Positions 41,975 to 50,451 of a stretch of DNA of 64,000 bases are shown piece after piece. Source of the stretch: Micromonospora sp. RHAY321 (GTDB lineage Bacteria; Actinomycetota; Actinomycetes; Mycobacteriales; Micromonosporaceae); NCBI RefSeq assembly GCF_023896955.1, contig NZ_JAMHIW010000008.1, forward strand, positions 218,678-282,677. The letters run 5' to 3'. Under the pieces are notes generated by a model that saw only the letters and a list, made by a program, of their open reading frames with translations, was not told where the DNA came from and searched no databases. The position numbers and the translations under genes are program-made. Positions within the stretch are counted from its first letter, which is position 1, and every line of letters starts with the position of its first letter.

Positions 41975-44368
41975 TCAGGGTTGCCGGCCCGGTGGCACGC
42001 CTCGGCGGACCACCGCCAGGCCGGCGCCCGTCCGGATCGCCGCCACGTCACCGTCGGTGTCGGTGCGGAGCACCCGGGCGCCACCCCTGCTCAGCCGAGC
42101 GAGCAGCCCCGGGTTGGGGTGCCCGTAGGTGTTGCCGGTGCCCACGGTCACCAGCGCGACGGCTGGCCGTATCGCGTCGAGGAACTGCGGGTCCTGGTAC
42201 GCCGAGCCGTGGTGGGCGACCTTCAACACGTCGGCGCGCAGGTGGCCCGGCGCGACCCGCGCCAGCACCGCGTGCTGCTCCTCGGTCTCGGCGTCGCCGG
42301 GCAGCAGGATCCGCACCCCGGCAACGGTGGCGCGCAGCATCAGTGAGTTGTTGTTCGGGTCGGATCTGGTGCCGGCCAGCGGGTACGGCGGGCCGAGCAC
42401 GAGCAGGTCGACCCCGCCGACCGGATGGCGGGCACCGGCCACGGTGGTCAGCAGTGGGGCCCGCCCGGCGGTCGCCACCGAATGGACCAGATCCCGGCCG
42501 CCCGCCGGATCCGTCGACGGTGGCGTCAACACGGCCATCACCCGGCGGCCCCGGAACACCCCGGCCACCCCGCCCACGTGGTCGGCGTGGAAGTGGCTGA
42601 CCACCAGCAGCGGCACTTCCCGCACGCCGAGCCGCCGCAGGCAGCCGTCCACGGCCGCCGGCTCCGGCCCGGCGTCCACCACGACAGCCCGACCGGGGGC
42701 GACCGGCAGCACCAGCGCGTCGCCCTGACCGACCGCGCAGGCCACCACCACCCAGCCGGGCGGCGGCCAACCGGAGGCCACCAACCGGACCGGGAGGGCA
42801 CCGAGCAGCGCGGCGACAGCCACCACCGCCACCAGCCGGCGCACCAACGGCCGGCGAACCGCGACCAGCAGCGCCACGGTCAACGCGGCCAGCAGCAGGG
42901 CACCGGACACCCCGCCCGGCCACGGCAGGGTGCCGGCCGGCAGTCGGGCGCCCTGTCTGGCGATGACCACCAGCCACCAGGCCGGCCAGCTCGCCAGCCA
43001 TGCGGCGAACTCGGCGCCGGCGGGCCAGACGGGCGACACGGTGGCCGCCACCACGCCCAGCACGGTCGCCGGCGCGATGGCCGGCACCGCCAGCAGGTTC
43101 GCCGGCACCGCCACCAGGCTGACCGTGCCGGAGAGACCGGCGACGACCGGCCCGCAGGCCAGTTGCGCGGCCGCCGGGACGGCCAGCGCCTCGGCCAGCC
43201 CGGCCGGAACGCCCCGTCGGCGCAGCCCGTCCCGCCAGCGGGGGGCGAGCAGCAGCAGACCACCGGTGGCGAGCACGGACAGCGCGAACCCGGCATCGCC
43301 GGCCAGCTCCGGGTCGGCCAGCACCAGCACGGTGATGGCGGCGGCCAACGCGGGCAGCGCGGCCCGGGGTCTGCCGGCGGCCAGCGCGGCGAGCCCGATC
43401 GCTCCCATCGTGGCGGCCCGGACGACACTCGGCGACGGGCGCACCAGGATGACGAAACCCACCAGTGCCACCCCGCAGAGCCCGGCGGCGAGCCACGGGC
43501 CGGCCCGCGCCCACCGGGCCAGCAACAGCACCGCCCCCACCACGATCGCCACGTTGCTCCCGGAAACGGCGTTCAGATGCGTCATGCCGGTGGCCTGGAA
43601 GTCCTCCTCGACGCCGGGCGGCAGCCGGCTGGTGTCGCCCACCACCAGCCCTGGCAGCAGGCCGCCCGGTTCGTCGGGGAGCGGTTCGCAGGCCCGTTGC
43701 AGGCCGGCGCGCAGCGTCCCGGCGGCGCGCTGGGCCCAGGACGACGCACCGCGCCGCTCGGGAGGACCGTTGGTGCTGAGCACCGCTGCGGTGAGGTCAC
43801 CGCCGCGTGGAACGCCGAGCCGGCCGTCGGCGGTGAGGCGCTGCCCGGGCAGCAGGCCCCGCCAGGCCGGATCGGTGGCCAGAACCAGCAGCCGCACCGA
43901 CGCTCGGACCCGTCGGCCGTCCGGACCGGTGAGCCGGACCAGCTCGGTCGGCACCAGCAGCATGCCCGGCCGCCCGGCGGACCGGATCGGGCGTGGATCG
44001 TCCCGGACGACCAGGTCCGCGGTGACCGGGGCGCGCTGCTCAGCCAGGAGGCGGATCGGCGGTGCGTCCCGGACGGCGAGCCGGGCGGCGGTGGCCGTCG
44101 CGCCGCAGACCACTCCGAGGCCGACCGCGACGGCGATCCAGCCGTAGCGGCGGACGGTCGCCCCGGGGCGGCCGAGGCGGCCGAGCAGGTGCAGGGCGCC
44201 GACCACCGTGGTGGTGGCCGCAACCGCGGCCACCACCAGGAGCGGGCGGGCGCCGAGGTGCAGGCCGGCAAGCGCGGTGAGCCAGGCGGCCACGGCGAGC
44301 CCGGCCAGCCGCAGGTCCGGCGGCGAGGGATCCGGCGGCTGCGCACGGGCGGCGGGTGGGGCGTTCAC
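41975..44368 (-). CDS. comEC: ComEC/Rec2 DNA uptake channel
   Basis: A 797-residue protein with the three expected parts: an N-terminal DUF4131 region (about 20-190), the multi-span competence domain (about 230-520, with MTHLNAVSGSNVAIVVGAV and SPSVVRAATMGAIGL), and a C-terminal metallo-beta-lactamase domain. The last has the zinc motif SHFHADHVGG near residues 592-601, a downstream LLPGDAE, and KVAHHGSAYQD. ComEC transports single-stranded DNA into the cell. The start overlaps the comEA stop by four bases. Confidence 0.95.
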   Translation of the reverse strand: MNAPPAARAQPPDPSPPDLRLAGLAVAAWLTALAGLHLGARPLLVVAAVAATTTVVGALHLLGRLGRPGATVRRYGWIAVAVGLGVVCGATATAARLAVRDAPPIRLLAEQRAPVTADLVVRDDPRPIRSAGRPGMLLVPTELVRLTGPDGRRVRASVRLLVLATDPAWRGLLPGQRLTADGRLGVPRGGDLTAAVLSTNGPPERRGASSWAQRAAGTLRAGLQRACEPLPDEPGGLLPGLVVGDTSRLPPGVEEDFQATGMTHLNAVSGSNVAIVVGAVLLLARWARAGPWLAAGLCGVALVGFVILVRPSPSVVRAATMGAIGLAALAAGRPRAALPALAAAITVLVLADPELAGDAGFALSVLATGGLLLLAPRWRDGLRRRGVPAGLAEALAVPAAAQLACGPVVAGLSGTVSLVAVPANLLAVPAIAPATVLGVVAATVSPVWPAGAEFAAWLASWPAWWLVVIARQGARLPAGTLPWPGGVSGALLLAALTVALLVAVRRPLVRRLVAVVAVAALLGALPVRLVASGWPPPGWVVVACAVGQGDALVLPVAPGRAVVVDAGPEPAAVDGCLRRLGVREVPLLVVSHFHADHVGGVAGVFRGRRVMAVLTPPSTDPAGGRDLVHSVATAGRAPLLTTVAGARHPVGGVDLLVLGPPYPLAGTRSDPNNNSLMLRATVAGVRILLPGDAETEEQHAVLARVAPGHLRADVLKVAHHGSAYQDPQFLDAIRPAVALVTVGTGNTYGHPNPGLLARLSRGGARVLRTDTDGDVAAIRTGAGLAVVRRGVPPGRQP

Positions 44369-45201
44369 ACCGTCACCAGGTCCTTGAGCTGCTCGTAGCG
44401 TGCGTCGCCGATCCCGTCGACCTGGCGCAGGTCACCGACGGACTTGAAGCCGCCGTGCTGGTCCCGGTGGGTGAGGATGCGCTGGGCGAGCACCGGCCCG
44501 ACCCCGGGCAGCGCGTCGAGCTGCGCCAGCGTGGCGGTGTTGAGGTTCAGTGGCCCGGCGGCGGGTACCGCCCCGCCCGCCGCCGGGCCGGCCGGACCAT
44601 CCGGCACCGGCGGTGGTGTCACCCCGACCACGATCAGTTCCCCGTCGGTGACCTTGCGGGCGGGGTTGAGCAGCGCCACGTCGACACCGGGCAGCGCCCC
44701 ACCGGCCGCCTGCACGGCGTCGGCGAGCCGGGCGCCCGCCGGCAACCGCACCAACCCGGGCCGGCGAACCTTGCCGGCGACCGCCACCACCAGCTCGCCC
44801 GAGCCGGACACGCCGGGGTCGCCAGCCGCCGAGGTGGCCGGAGCGGCCTCGCTGGCCAGCGGGGCCACCGCCTCCTGCTGCGGCCTGGACCGCCAGGCCC
44901 ACCCGGCGGCGGCCAGCACCACCACGGCGGCGACGACGGCCAGCGCCCGCACGCCACGCCGCCCGGGGTCGAACGCCCGAGGCCCGGGAAGCCGCGACCC
45001 CGCCGAAGCCGTCAGGCCGTCCGGAGTCGGAGGTAGGCCGGCCTCCAGCTCCGCGAGCGGCGGCATCTCGACGAGGGGTGACGGCATGCCCCTGGGAGGT
45101 ACGCCCGACAGTGGTGCCCCCTCGGGCGGCTGTCCCCCGGCCGGCGGGTAGGCCAACCGGCGCAGGCGCTGGCGTACCTCTGTCTCCTCGTCGTGCGACA
45201 C
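44365..45201 (-). CDS. comEA: ComEA helix-hairpin-helix DNA-binding protein
   Basis: A 278-residue competence protein. A disordered Pro-rich cytoplasmic N-terminus is followed by one membrane span (about 84-101), a SLBB-type domain (VVAVAGKVRRPGLVRLPAGARLAD, read in two parts, near 138-160) and a C-terminal helix-hairpin-helix pair (LNLNTATLAQLDALPGVGP near 217-235, and VDGIGDARYEQLKDL). It captures extracellular DNA for ComEC. The GTG start lies six bases after TAGCGT. Two DnaA boxes are just upstream of the promoter. Confidence 0.94.
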   Translation of the reverse strand: MSHDEETEVRQRLRRLAYPPAGGQPPEGAPLSGVPPRGMPSPLVEMPPLAELEAGLPPTPDGLTASAGSRLPGPRAFDPGRRGVRALAVVAAVVVLAAAGWAWRSRPQQEAVAPLASEAAPATSAAGDPGVSGSGELVVAVAGKVRRPGLVRLPAGARLADAVQAAGGALPGVDVALLNPARKVTDGELIVVGVTPPPVPDGPAGPAAGGAVPAAGPLNLNTATLAQLDALPGVGPVLAQRILTHRDQHGGFKSVGDLRQVDGIGDARYEQLKDLVTV

Positions 45202-45207
45202 GACGCG

Positions 45208-45213
45208 ACGCTA
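45208..45213 (-). promoter_or_regulatory. -10 box TAGCGT, leaderless start of comEA
   Basis: TAGCGT on the minus strand ends six bases before the GTG of comEA. Confidence 0.5.
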
Positions 45214-45252
45214 TGGCGGCGGACGCGGGCAGCGGGCGGGCTGTGGTCGTCC

Positions 45253-45280
45253 TGTGGACAAGCGGCGCCACTGTGGACAA
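45253..45280 (-). promoter_or_regulatory. two DnaA boxes upstream of comEA
   Basis: TTGTCCACA occurs twice on the minus strand (45261-45253 and 45280-45272), 19 bases apart in the same orientation. It is the high-GC form of the DnaA box. They end about 50 bases before the presumed comEA transcription start. Confidence 0.6.
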
Positions 45281-45399
45281 CCGCCTGATCATGCCTCCGT
45301 CGTGCTAGCGGTCGTCGGGGTTTGAGGGTTCACCGCGAGGCCATGCGCTGCTGATCGGGAAAAGTCTCAACCGATGTTTCAAGGGTACGTTTGAGCCAC

Positions 45400-46530
45400 A
45401 TGAGCCAGGACATTCGAGACTTCGTACCCGAGCCATGTGACCTTCTCGCCCTCGGCGAGCCGACCCACCAGGAGCCCGCGTTCGGCGCGGTCCGCAACGA
45501 GCTCTTCGCCCAACTGGTCGAGCTCGGCTTCCGTTCGATCGCCCTGGAGACCGATCGCGTCGCGGCGCTCGCGGTCAACGACTATGTCCTGCACGGCACC
45601 GGAGACCTCGACTCGGTGATGACCGAGGGGTTCTCCCACGACTTCGGCGCCCTGGACGCCAATCGGCGGCTGGTCGCCTGGATGCGGGAGTACAACGAGG
45701 ATCGACAAGCTCAGGAGCGCCTGACCTTCCACGGTTTCGACGCCCCGACCGAGAACACCAGCGCACCCAGCCCGAGAAGCTACTTCGAGTACGCACGCGA
45801 CTATCTCCACGTCGAAAACCTCGACATCGCCGGCATCGCCGGAGACGACCTTCGCTGGAGCCGCGATGAGGCGATCCTCGACTTCGCCCTGTCCATGGGC
45901 ACCAGTCCCGAGGCAGAGCGGCTGCGAAAGATCGGCGAGGATCTGCTCACGAAGCTGTACGCCCGCGCACCGGAGCTGATCGCGAGGACCTCACGCGCCG
46001 AGTGGCTCCGGGCCAAGACGCACCTCGATGCCGGCCTCGGGCTGCTGCACTACCACTGGCAGGCGGCGCAGCCCCTCGCCCAGAGCGATCGGATCTGCCT
46101 CCTGCTGACCACGCGGGACACGCTGATGGCGCGCAATCTGCTCGACATCCGCAGCGTCGAGGCGGGGCGCGGCCGGACGATGGTCTTCGCCCACAACACG
46201 CACCTGCAACGAAACGGAAGCACCTGGAGCGTGGGCGACACGAGCGCCAACTGGTTCGGTGCCGGGGCCATCGTCGACTCCCTGCGGATCGGGAGCTACC
46301 ACTTCATCGCGGCCAGCCTCGGACGCAGTGAGGCCCTCAAGCTGGGCGAGCCCGAGCCGGACACCTTCGAGGGTTTCCTGCAACACCGCATCACCGGCTG
46401 GGGCCTGATCCCGGCCACCGAGGTCTCCCCCGCTCGCACCCGCACGGACACCCTCCCGCAGCAGGGCTATTTCCCGCTCGTCCAGGCGACCGTCGACGGA
46501 GCAGACGCGATCCTGCACATCACCGGCTGA
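45400..46530 (+). CDS. erythromycin esterase family protein
   Basis: A 376-residue member of the EreA/EreB-like family. The catalytic region is LLALGEPTHQEPAF near residues 14-27 (Glu and His), with SIALETDR near 44-51 and the C-terminal FAHNTHLQRNG near 262-272 (His). True erythromycin esterases open the macrolide lactone. Distant members such as this may act on other substrates, so resistance should not be assumed. The ATG follows TACGTT by eight bases and may be leaderless. First gene of the accessory block beyond comEA. Confidence 0.85.
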   Translation: MSQDIRDFVPEPCDLLALGEPTHQEPAFGAVRNELFAQLVELGFRSIALETDRVAALAVNDYVLHGTGDLDSVMTEGFSHDFGALDANRRLVAWMREYNEDRQAQERLTFHGFDAPTENTSAPSPRSYFEYARDYLHVENLDIAGIAGDDLRWSRDEAILDFALSMGTSPEAERLRKIGEDLLTKLYARAPELIARTSRAEWLRAKTHLDAGLGLLHYHWQAAQPLAQSDRICLLLTTRDTLMARNLLDIRSVEAGRGRTMVFAHNTHLQRNGSTWSVGDTSANWFGAGAIVDSLRIGSYHFIAASLGRSEALKLGEPEPDTFEGFLQHRITGWGLIPATEVSPARTRTDTLPQQGYFPLVQATVDGADAILHITG

Positions 46531-46625
46531 GGGACGGCATTCACCAGGCAGGCACCTGCCGATGCCGGCGGGATCCAGCGAGCTGCGCCCCGGCCGTCCG
46601 AATCATTGTGACTACAGCCATGCGG

Positions 46626-46859
46626 CTACTGCTCGCTCCTGACCAGGCTCGGCGAGTCCGACTCTCCCGACAGCTTCGCGCTGACCAGCGAGGTGAGCAC
46701 CGACAGCACAGCGGCGCCGGACGCGATGCCACCAGCCGCCGCCCAGTCCGCCTGCCACGCGTTGAACGCGACGTCGGCGCCCCAGTAGAGCAGCAGACCC
46801 TGCGCGGCGCTCTTCACCGCCCGCTCGGCGGTGGCCTTCCAGAACTTCGTGGTGAACAT
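46626..46859 (-). CDS. r1t-type phage holin
   Basis: A 77-residue protein matching the r1t holin pattern: MFTTKFWKATAERAVKSAAQ amphipathic N-terminus, a first hydrophobic segment (AQGLLLYWGADVAF), then GIASGAAVLSVLTSLVSAKL and a polar tail. Holins form membrane holes to release phage lysins. RBS GGAGG eight bases before the ATG at 46859. No endolysin or other phage gene is nearby, so it is an orphan, either a prophage remnant or a domesticated holin. Confidence 0.8.
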   Translation of the reverse strand: MFTTKFWKATAERAVKSAAQGLLLYWGADVAFNAWQADWAAAGGIASGAAVLSVLTSLVSAKLSGESDSPSLVRSEQ

Positions 46860-47025
46860 GGTGATGCCTCCGGGGATAGGTTCGCGGAACGGCCCATGTG
46901 CCAAGAATGCCTGGTCAGGAGCGGTTGGTGCTTGTCGCGTTGTTCGGGGTTGGCCGGTCGCCCCACCTTCGAACCAACCGGGAGCCCCACGCCCATCAAC
47001 ACTCTGAGGCGGGCCGCTGGGCTGA

Positions 47026-47031
47026 TAGCGT
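47026..47031 (+). promoter_or_regulatory. -10 box TAGCGT, leaderless start of phosphatase-like gene
   Basis: TAGCGT ends eight bases before the GTG at 47040. Confidence 0.45.
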
Positions 47032-47039
47032 CGCCGGTC

Positions 47040-47801
47040 GTGGACAGCGCTGCTGACTTACAACTCGCGTTCGACACGTCGGATCTGGCGGCGGATCTCG
47101 CGCTCGCCTACTTCGAGTCCGGTGTCTCCGCAACGCTGAAGGCCGACGGCACACCAGTCACGGAAGCCGACCGGGCAGTCGAGCGGCTGTTTCGCGAGAT
47201 GTTGTCTGCGGCGAGGCCAGAAGATGCCCTTCTCGGCGAGGAATTTGGTCGCCTCGGCCAGTCCGATCGGGTCTGGATCATCGACCCGGTTGACGGCACG
47301 TCGTTCTTCAGCCGGGGAGATCCGAACTGGCGAGTGCACATCGCGCTGGAGGTTGCCGGGAGCACCGAGCTCGCGGCCGTCACCGCTCCTGCGTTGCGAC
47401 GCTGCTGGTGGGCGATCCGGGGCGGCGGCTCTTTCGAATCATCCTGGCCCCGTGAGGAGGCCGAACCGAAACGCCTCGAAGTCAGCGCCACGTCGATGTT
47501 GGCTGAGGCTCGGTTCGATGCTCTGGACAATGCGTCCAGATCCATTCTCCCACCGAGTGCCCGCCCACCAGCGAGCCCTCTCCCGCTCGTCGAGCTTGTT
47601 CGTGGCGAGATCGATGCTTTCCTGGTCGAGCGCTACCACATCTGGGATCACGCGCCATGGATCCTTCTCGTCGAGGAAGCAGGCGGCCGTTTCACCGATC
47701 GAACCGGAGGACGTGCGGGCGATCAGGGCGGTGGCCTGTACTCCAACGCCAACCTGCACAGTCAGTTGCTCACCGCGCTCCAATACCCGGCGCGCCCCTG
47801 A
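47040..47801 (+). CDS. inositol monophosphatase family protein
   Basis: A 253-residue protein of the inositol monophosphatase/histidinol-phosphatase-like family. Metal-binding motifs are LLGEEFG near residues 61-67, WIIDPVDGTSFFSRG near 77-91, and the C-terminal WDHAPWILLVEEAGGRF near 203-219. It probably dephosphorylates a small sugar or histidinol phosphate. The coding region looks less GC-rich than its neighbours, which fits horizontal acquisition. GTG start, likely leaderless. Confidence 0.87.
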   Translation: MDSAADLQLAFDTSDLAADLALAYFESGVSATLKADGTPVTEADRAVERLFREMLSAARPEDALLGEEFGRLGQSDRVWIIDPVDGTSFFSRGDPNWRVHIALEVAGSTELAAVTAPALRRCWWAIRGGGSFESSWPREEAEPKRLEVSATSMLAEARFDALDNASRSILPPSARPPASPLPLVELVRGEIDAFLVERYHIWDHAPWILLVEEAGGRFTDRTGGRAGDQGGGLYSNANLHSQLLTALQYPARP

Positions 47802-47837
47802 CCGTCAGGACCAGGCGGCCTCCGGCGGTGACAGATA

Positions 47838-47871
47838 AGCCCCGGCACACCCGTCACGGGTGACCGGGGCT
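47838..47871. terminator. bidirectional hairpin between convergent genes
   Basis: AGCCCCGG / CCGGGGCT outside, CACCCG-TCA-CGGGTG inside. It lies between the phosphatase-like gene and the DUF397 gene. Confidence 0.75.
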
Positions 47872-47885
47872 CTCCTTGCCTCTGG

Positions 47886-48089
47886 TCAGCTTGCGGTGCC
47901 GATCCCCTTGGCCAGGTTCACGAAGCTCCGCCAGGCCGCCGGCCCGAAGGTCAACGTTCCGCCGTCCCGGTCCTTCGTGTCGCGGACGAGGACGACGCCG
48001 GGAAGGTTGTCGGCGACCTCGACGCACGCCCCACCGTTCGAGCTGCTGCGGGTGCTGGTGCGCCAGCGGGCGCTGGTCAGGTCATCCAT
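47886..48089 (-). CDS. DUF397 domain protein paired with XRE regulator
   Basis: A 67-residue protein of the DUF397 family: ARWRTSTRSSSNGGACVEVADN, then VLVRDTKDRDGGTLTFGPAAWRSFV (read as two segments). DUF397 proteins are small partners of DUF5753-type XRE regulators in actinomycetes, in a system resembling anti-sigma or antitoxin pairs. The ATG lies inside the end of the regulator gene, overlapping it by 13 bases, so the two are tightly coupled. Confidence 0.9.
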   Translation of the reverse strand: MDDLTSARWRTSTRSSSNGGACVEVADNLPGVVLVRDTKDRDGGTLTFGPAAWRSFVNLAKGIGTAS

Positions 48090-48826
48090 GCTCGCGCTCT
48101 CATCAGATCGATGGTCAGGTCTCGCGGTAGCGCTACCGATCTCACGGTATCCCACACCGCCCACAACGGAGCAACGTCATTACTGATGCGCCCCGATGCC
48201 TGGTCGTCGAGGTAGCCGACATCGTCACCTGCGGGTGTGCTGGCGATGACGAACGGTCCTGCTTGCCCGGGATGGAATCCAGCCGTCAGCGGGACTACGT
48301 GAACCATGATGGCTGGCCGCTCGGCGAGCGCTATCAGGTGATCTATCTGCTCGATCATGATGTGGGGTTGCCCCCGGCGTAGTGCGGCCTCGTCGATGAC
48401 GAAGACGGTGAGCGGCGGACGAGGCCGATTGAACACAGCAGCCTGACGGCGGAGGCGGGTCTCGACGTGCCCTTGGATATCGTCGCCGGCCCAGTGCCCA
48501 CTGCTCAGCACTGCTCGCGCGTACGCCTCGGTCTGAAGGAGGCCGGGTAACACAGCGGACTCGTACCACCGCAATGCGACAGCCTCGCGCTCGATGTCGG
48601 TCCACGGCCGGAACCATGCTGGTTCTCGCCGCTTGAACAGGTCGGGCCAAAGGTCCGTCTCTTCGCGGCCGAGGATCGCCGCCACCTTTGCCCGATGGCG
48701 AGTCTGCGGAATACGTCCCGGGTTGGCCCACTTGGCTGCCGTCTTCGGGTCGACGCCTATCTGACCTGCCAGGCTGTCCGCCGTCTCGCCCGATGCCGAC
48801 ATCGCTTCGATGACCGCGTGGTTCAT
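48077..48826 (-). CDS. XRE-family regulator with DUF5753 domain
   Basis: A 249-residue regulator. The N-terminal helix-turn-helix is visible as TADSLAGQIGVDPKTAAKWANPGR (two segments, about residues 15-38). From about 90 onward lies the DUF5753 domain, with LPGLLQTEAYARAVL and IVMVHVVPL-like strands, ending GISNDVAPLWAVWDTVRSVALP-type sequence. RBS GGGGAGGA. It forms the usual pair with DUF397; such pairs influence development and antibiotic production in Streptomyces. Upstream 48827-49026 holds the divergent promoter region. Confidence 0.92.
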   Translation of the reverse strand: MNHAVIEAMSASGETADSLAGQIGVDPKTAAKWANPGRIPQTRHRAKVAAILGREETDLWPDLFKRREPAWFRPWTDIEREAVALRWYESAVLPGLLQTEAYARAVLSSGHWAGDDIQGHVETRLRRQAAVFNRPRPPLTVFVIDEAALRRGQPHIMIEQIDHLIALAERPAIMVHVVPLTAGFHPGQAGPFVIASTPAGDDVGYLDDQASGRISNDVAPLWAVWDTVRSVALPRDLTIDLMRARAWMT

Positions 48827-49026
48827 CTGAATCCTCCCCGGAACGTTCTGCACGTCCACAGGAGATATTGCTACGCAGTGTGTTGGTTCGGCAACAGTTG
48901 GCAGGGTGCTTCGTAGACGGCGTGGCCGGCAGGGACCCGAACCCGGCGGACGCGTTCGTAGCGGGGCCGCCCTGCGGGCGAGCACTCACCGGGGCGGCCC
49001 CTCCCAACGAGTTCGAGGGGCGCACT

Positions 49027-49401
49027 GTGCCGAATGACAAGCCGCAGCCGAAGCCCACTGGACCGCCACTGACGCCACCGCCAACGTCGCCGCCCGCCCG
49101 CCCCGTCGTGCCGGGCCGCATCGCGCGCAGCGTTCGGTCCGGCGACGTCCTGCTGCTAACCCGTGCGGCGAGCCCGCAGTTCTTCCGACCCATCACGGTC
49201 CGGGTCATCCGGGTGCTGGACTGGATCGCGTACGACGGCTGGCTGTGGATCGACGCCTACCAGCTCCGGCCTGACGGCATGGCGCTGGCCCGACGGTCCC
49301 TGTACGTCATGCCCGGGGGTGCGCAGTTCGTGGTCGCCCCTGCGGTCGTTCCGGGACGCCGCCGCTCGGTTGGCCGGACCACGGTGAGGGTCGGCGGATG
49401 A
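49027..49401 (+). CDS. hypothetical protein of the XRE/DUF397 neighbourhood
   Basis: A 124-residue protein with no recognised domain. The first 35 residues are Pro-rich (KPTGPPLTPPPTSPPARP), followed by a compact beta-like region with RPITVRVIRVLDWIAYDGWLWIDAYQL and SLYVMPGGAQFVV (read as short stretches). The GTG has the site GAGGGG. It is divergent from the XRE regulator and overlaps the next gene by four bases, a neighbourhood I have seen around XRE/DUF397 pairs. Confidence 0.65.
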   Translation: MPNDKPQPKPTGPPLTPPPTSPPARPVVPGRIARSVRSGDVLLLTRAASPQFFRPITVRVIRVLDWIAYDGWLWIDAYQLRPDGMALARRSLYVMPGGAQFVVAPAVVPGRRRSVGRTTVRVGG

Positions 49402-49643
49402 CCGGGCGCTCGGAACACCCCGTGCTCAAGCCATCCTGGCGCTGCCGAACCTGCGGGATCGCCTGGCCCTGCTCGGCCGCGAAGCTGCGTCTCCTCGGCG
49501 AGTACCGCGATGACCGTCCGGCCCTGCTGGTGCATCTGGCGTCCCTTCAGGAGGAAGCCGCCCGCGACCTCACCGCGCTGAACCCGAGCAACCCGCCCGT
49601 CAACCTCACGGACCGCTTCGTCGACTGGGCTCGCGCCCGCTGA
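49398..49643 (+). CDS. small protein with CxxC-x5-C motif
   Basis: An 81-residue protein. The N-terminal half has WRCRTCGIAWPCSAAK, with three cysteines that could bind a metal. The rest is helical, with RPALLVHLASLQEEAARDL, and ends RFVDWARAR. Similar small proteins are sometimes labelled flavin reductase in actinomycete genomes, but I see no flavin-binding features. The ATG overlaps the previous stop (ATGA). Confidence 0.65.
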   Translation: MTGRSEHPVLKPSWRCRTCGIAWPCSAAKLRLLGEYRDDRPALLVHLASLQEEAARDLTALNPSNPPVNLTDRFVDWARAR

Positions 49644-49674
49644 CGGGAGAAACGACCCGACCGTGACAACGGGC

Positions 49675-50448
49675 TCAGCGGGCCTCCGGGTCGAGGCCGA
49701 GCACGGCCCGTCCCCCGTCCACCGGCAGGGTGACCCCGTTGATGAAGCTCGCCGCGGGCGACAGCAGGTACGCGACGGCCTCCGCCACCTCGTCGGCCCT
49801 CCCGATCCGGCCGACGGGATGCAACCGGGCCAACTCGGCGTCGATCCACTCGGCCTGGGTGGGCTCCTGCGCGGCCAGGAAATCGGTGTGGCGTTCGGTG
49901 GCGATCGAGCCGAGCGCGACCGCGTTGGCGCGGATGCCGTGCCGTCCGTACTCGACGGCCAGCGCCCGGGTCAGCCCCTCCACCGCGGCCTTCGCCGTCG
50001 AGTACGGCAGGGCGCCTGACACCGGTCGGTGGGCCTGGTGCGACGAGACGTTCACGATGGCTCCACCCGCGCCGGCGGCCAGGAACCGGCGGACCGCCAC
50101 GGCGGCGCCCACCACGGCCGGGCGCAGGTTCTGCCCGATGAGGTCCAGCACCGCGTCGGCCGACGTCGAGTGCAGGGAGGCGTCCCGGAACACCGCCGCG
50201 TTGTTCACCCAGCCGGTCAGCGGCGCGGCCCGCTCCGCCAGTTCGGCGGCGCGCTCGGCCACCCGCTCGTCGCCCGCGTCGCCGACCACCGCGATCAACC
50301 GGTCGGCGGCACGGTGCCCGGCCAGCCAGTCCAGCGCTTCGGCGTCGTGCTCGATGACGACGACGATGCCGTCGGTCGCCGCCAGCCGTTCCACCACGGC
50401 ACGGCCCACACCACGGCCACCCCCGGTCACCACGCACGACGTGGGCAC
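49675..50448 (-). CDS. SDR family oxidoreductase
   Basis: A 257-residue short-chain dehydrogenase. The cofactor motif VTGGGRGVGRAV is near residues 7-18, NNAAVF near 82-87, Ser in VNVSSHQAHRP, and YSTAKAA carries the catalytic Tyr and Lys near 150-154. The C-terminus has the usual NGVTLPVDGGRAV. The GTG start is three bases after the degV stop, so it may be translated by read-through from degV. The substrate is unknown. Confidence 0.88.
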   Translation of the reverse strand: MPTSCVVTGGGRGVGRAVVERLAATDGIVVVIEHDAEALDWLAGHRAADRLIAVVGDAGDERVAERAAELAERAAPLTGWVNNAAVFRDASLHSTSADAVLDLIGQNLRPAVVGAAVAVRRFLAAGAGGAIVNVSSHQAHRPVSGALPYSTAKAAVEGLTRALAVEYGRHGIRANAVALGSIATERHTDFLAAQEPTQAEWIDAELARLHPVGRIGRADEVAEAVAYLLSPAASFINGVTLPVDGGRAVLGLDPEAR

Positions 50449-50451
50449 GGC

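Noticed and set aside
45253..45280. Replication origin.
   Set aside because: Only two DnaA boxes are present, with no dnaA, dnaN or AT-rich unwinding region. A regulatory role is more likely.
45400..46530. Calling the esterase-family gene a macrolide resistance gene.
   Set aside because: Only distant family motifs are visible and no macrolide-related genes are near.
46626..49643. Prophage spanning the holin and neighbouring genes.
   Set aside because: No integrase, capsid, tail, terminase or attachment-site repeats were found; only the holin is phage-like.
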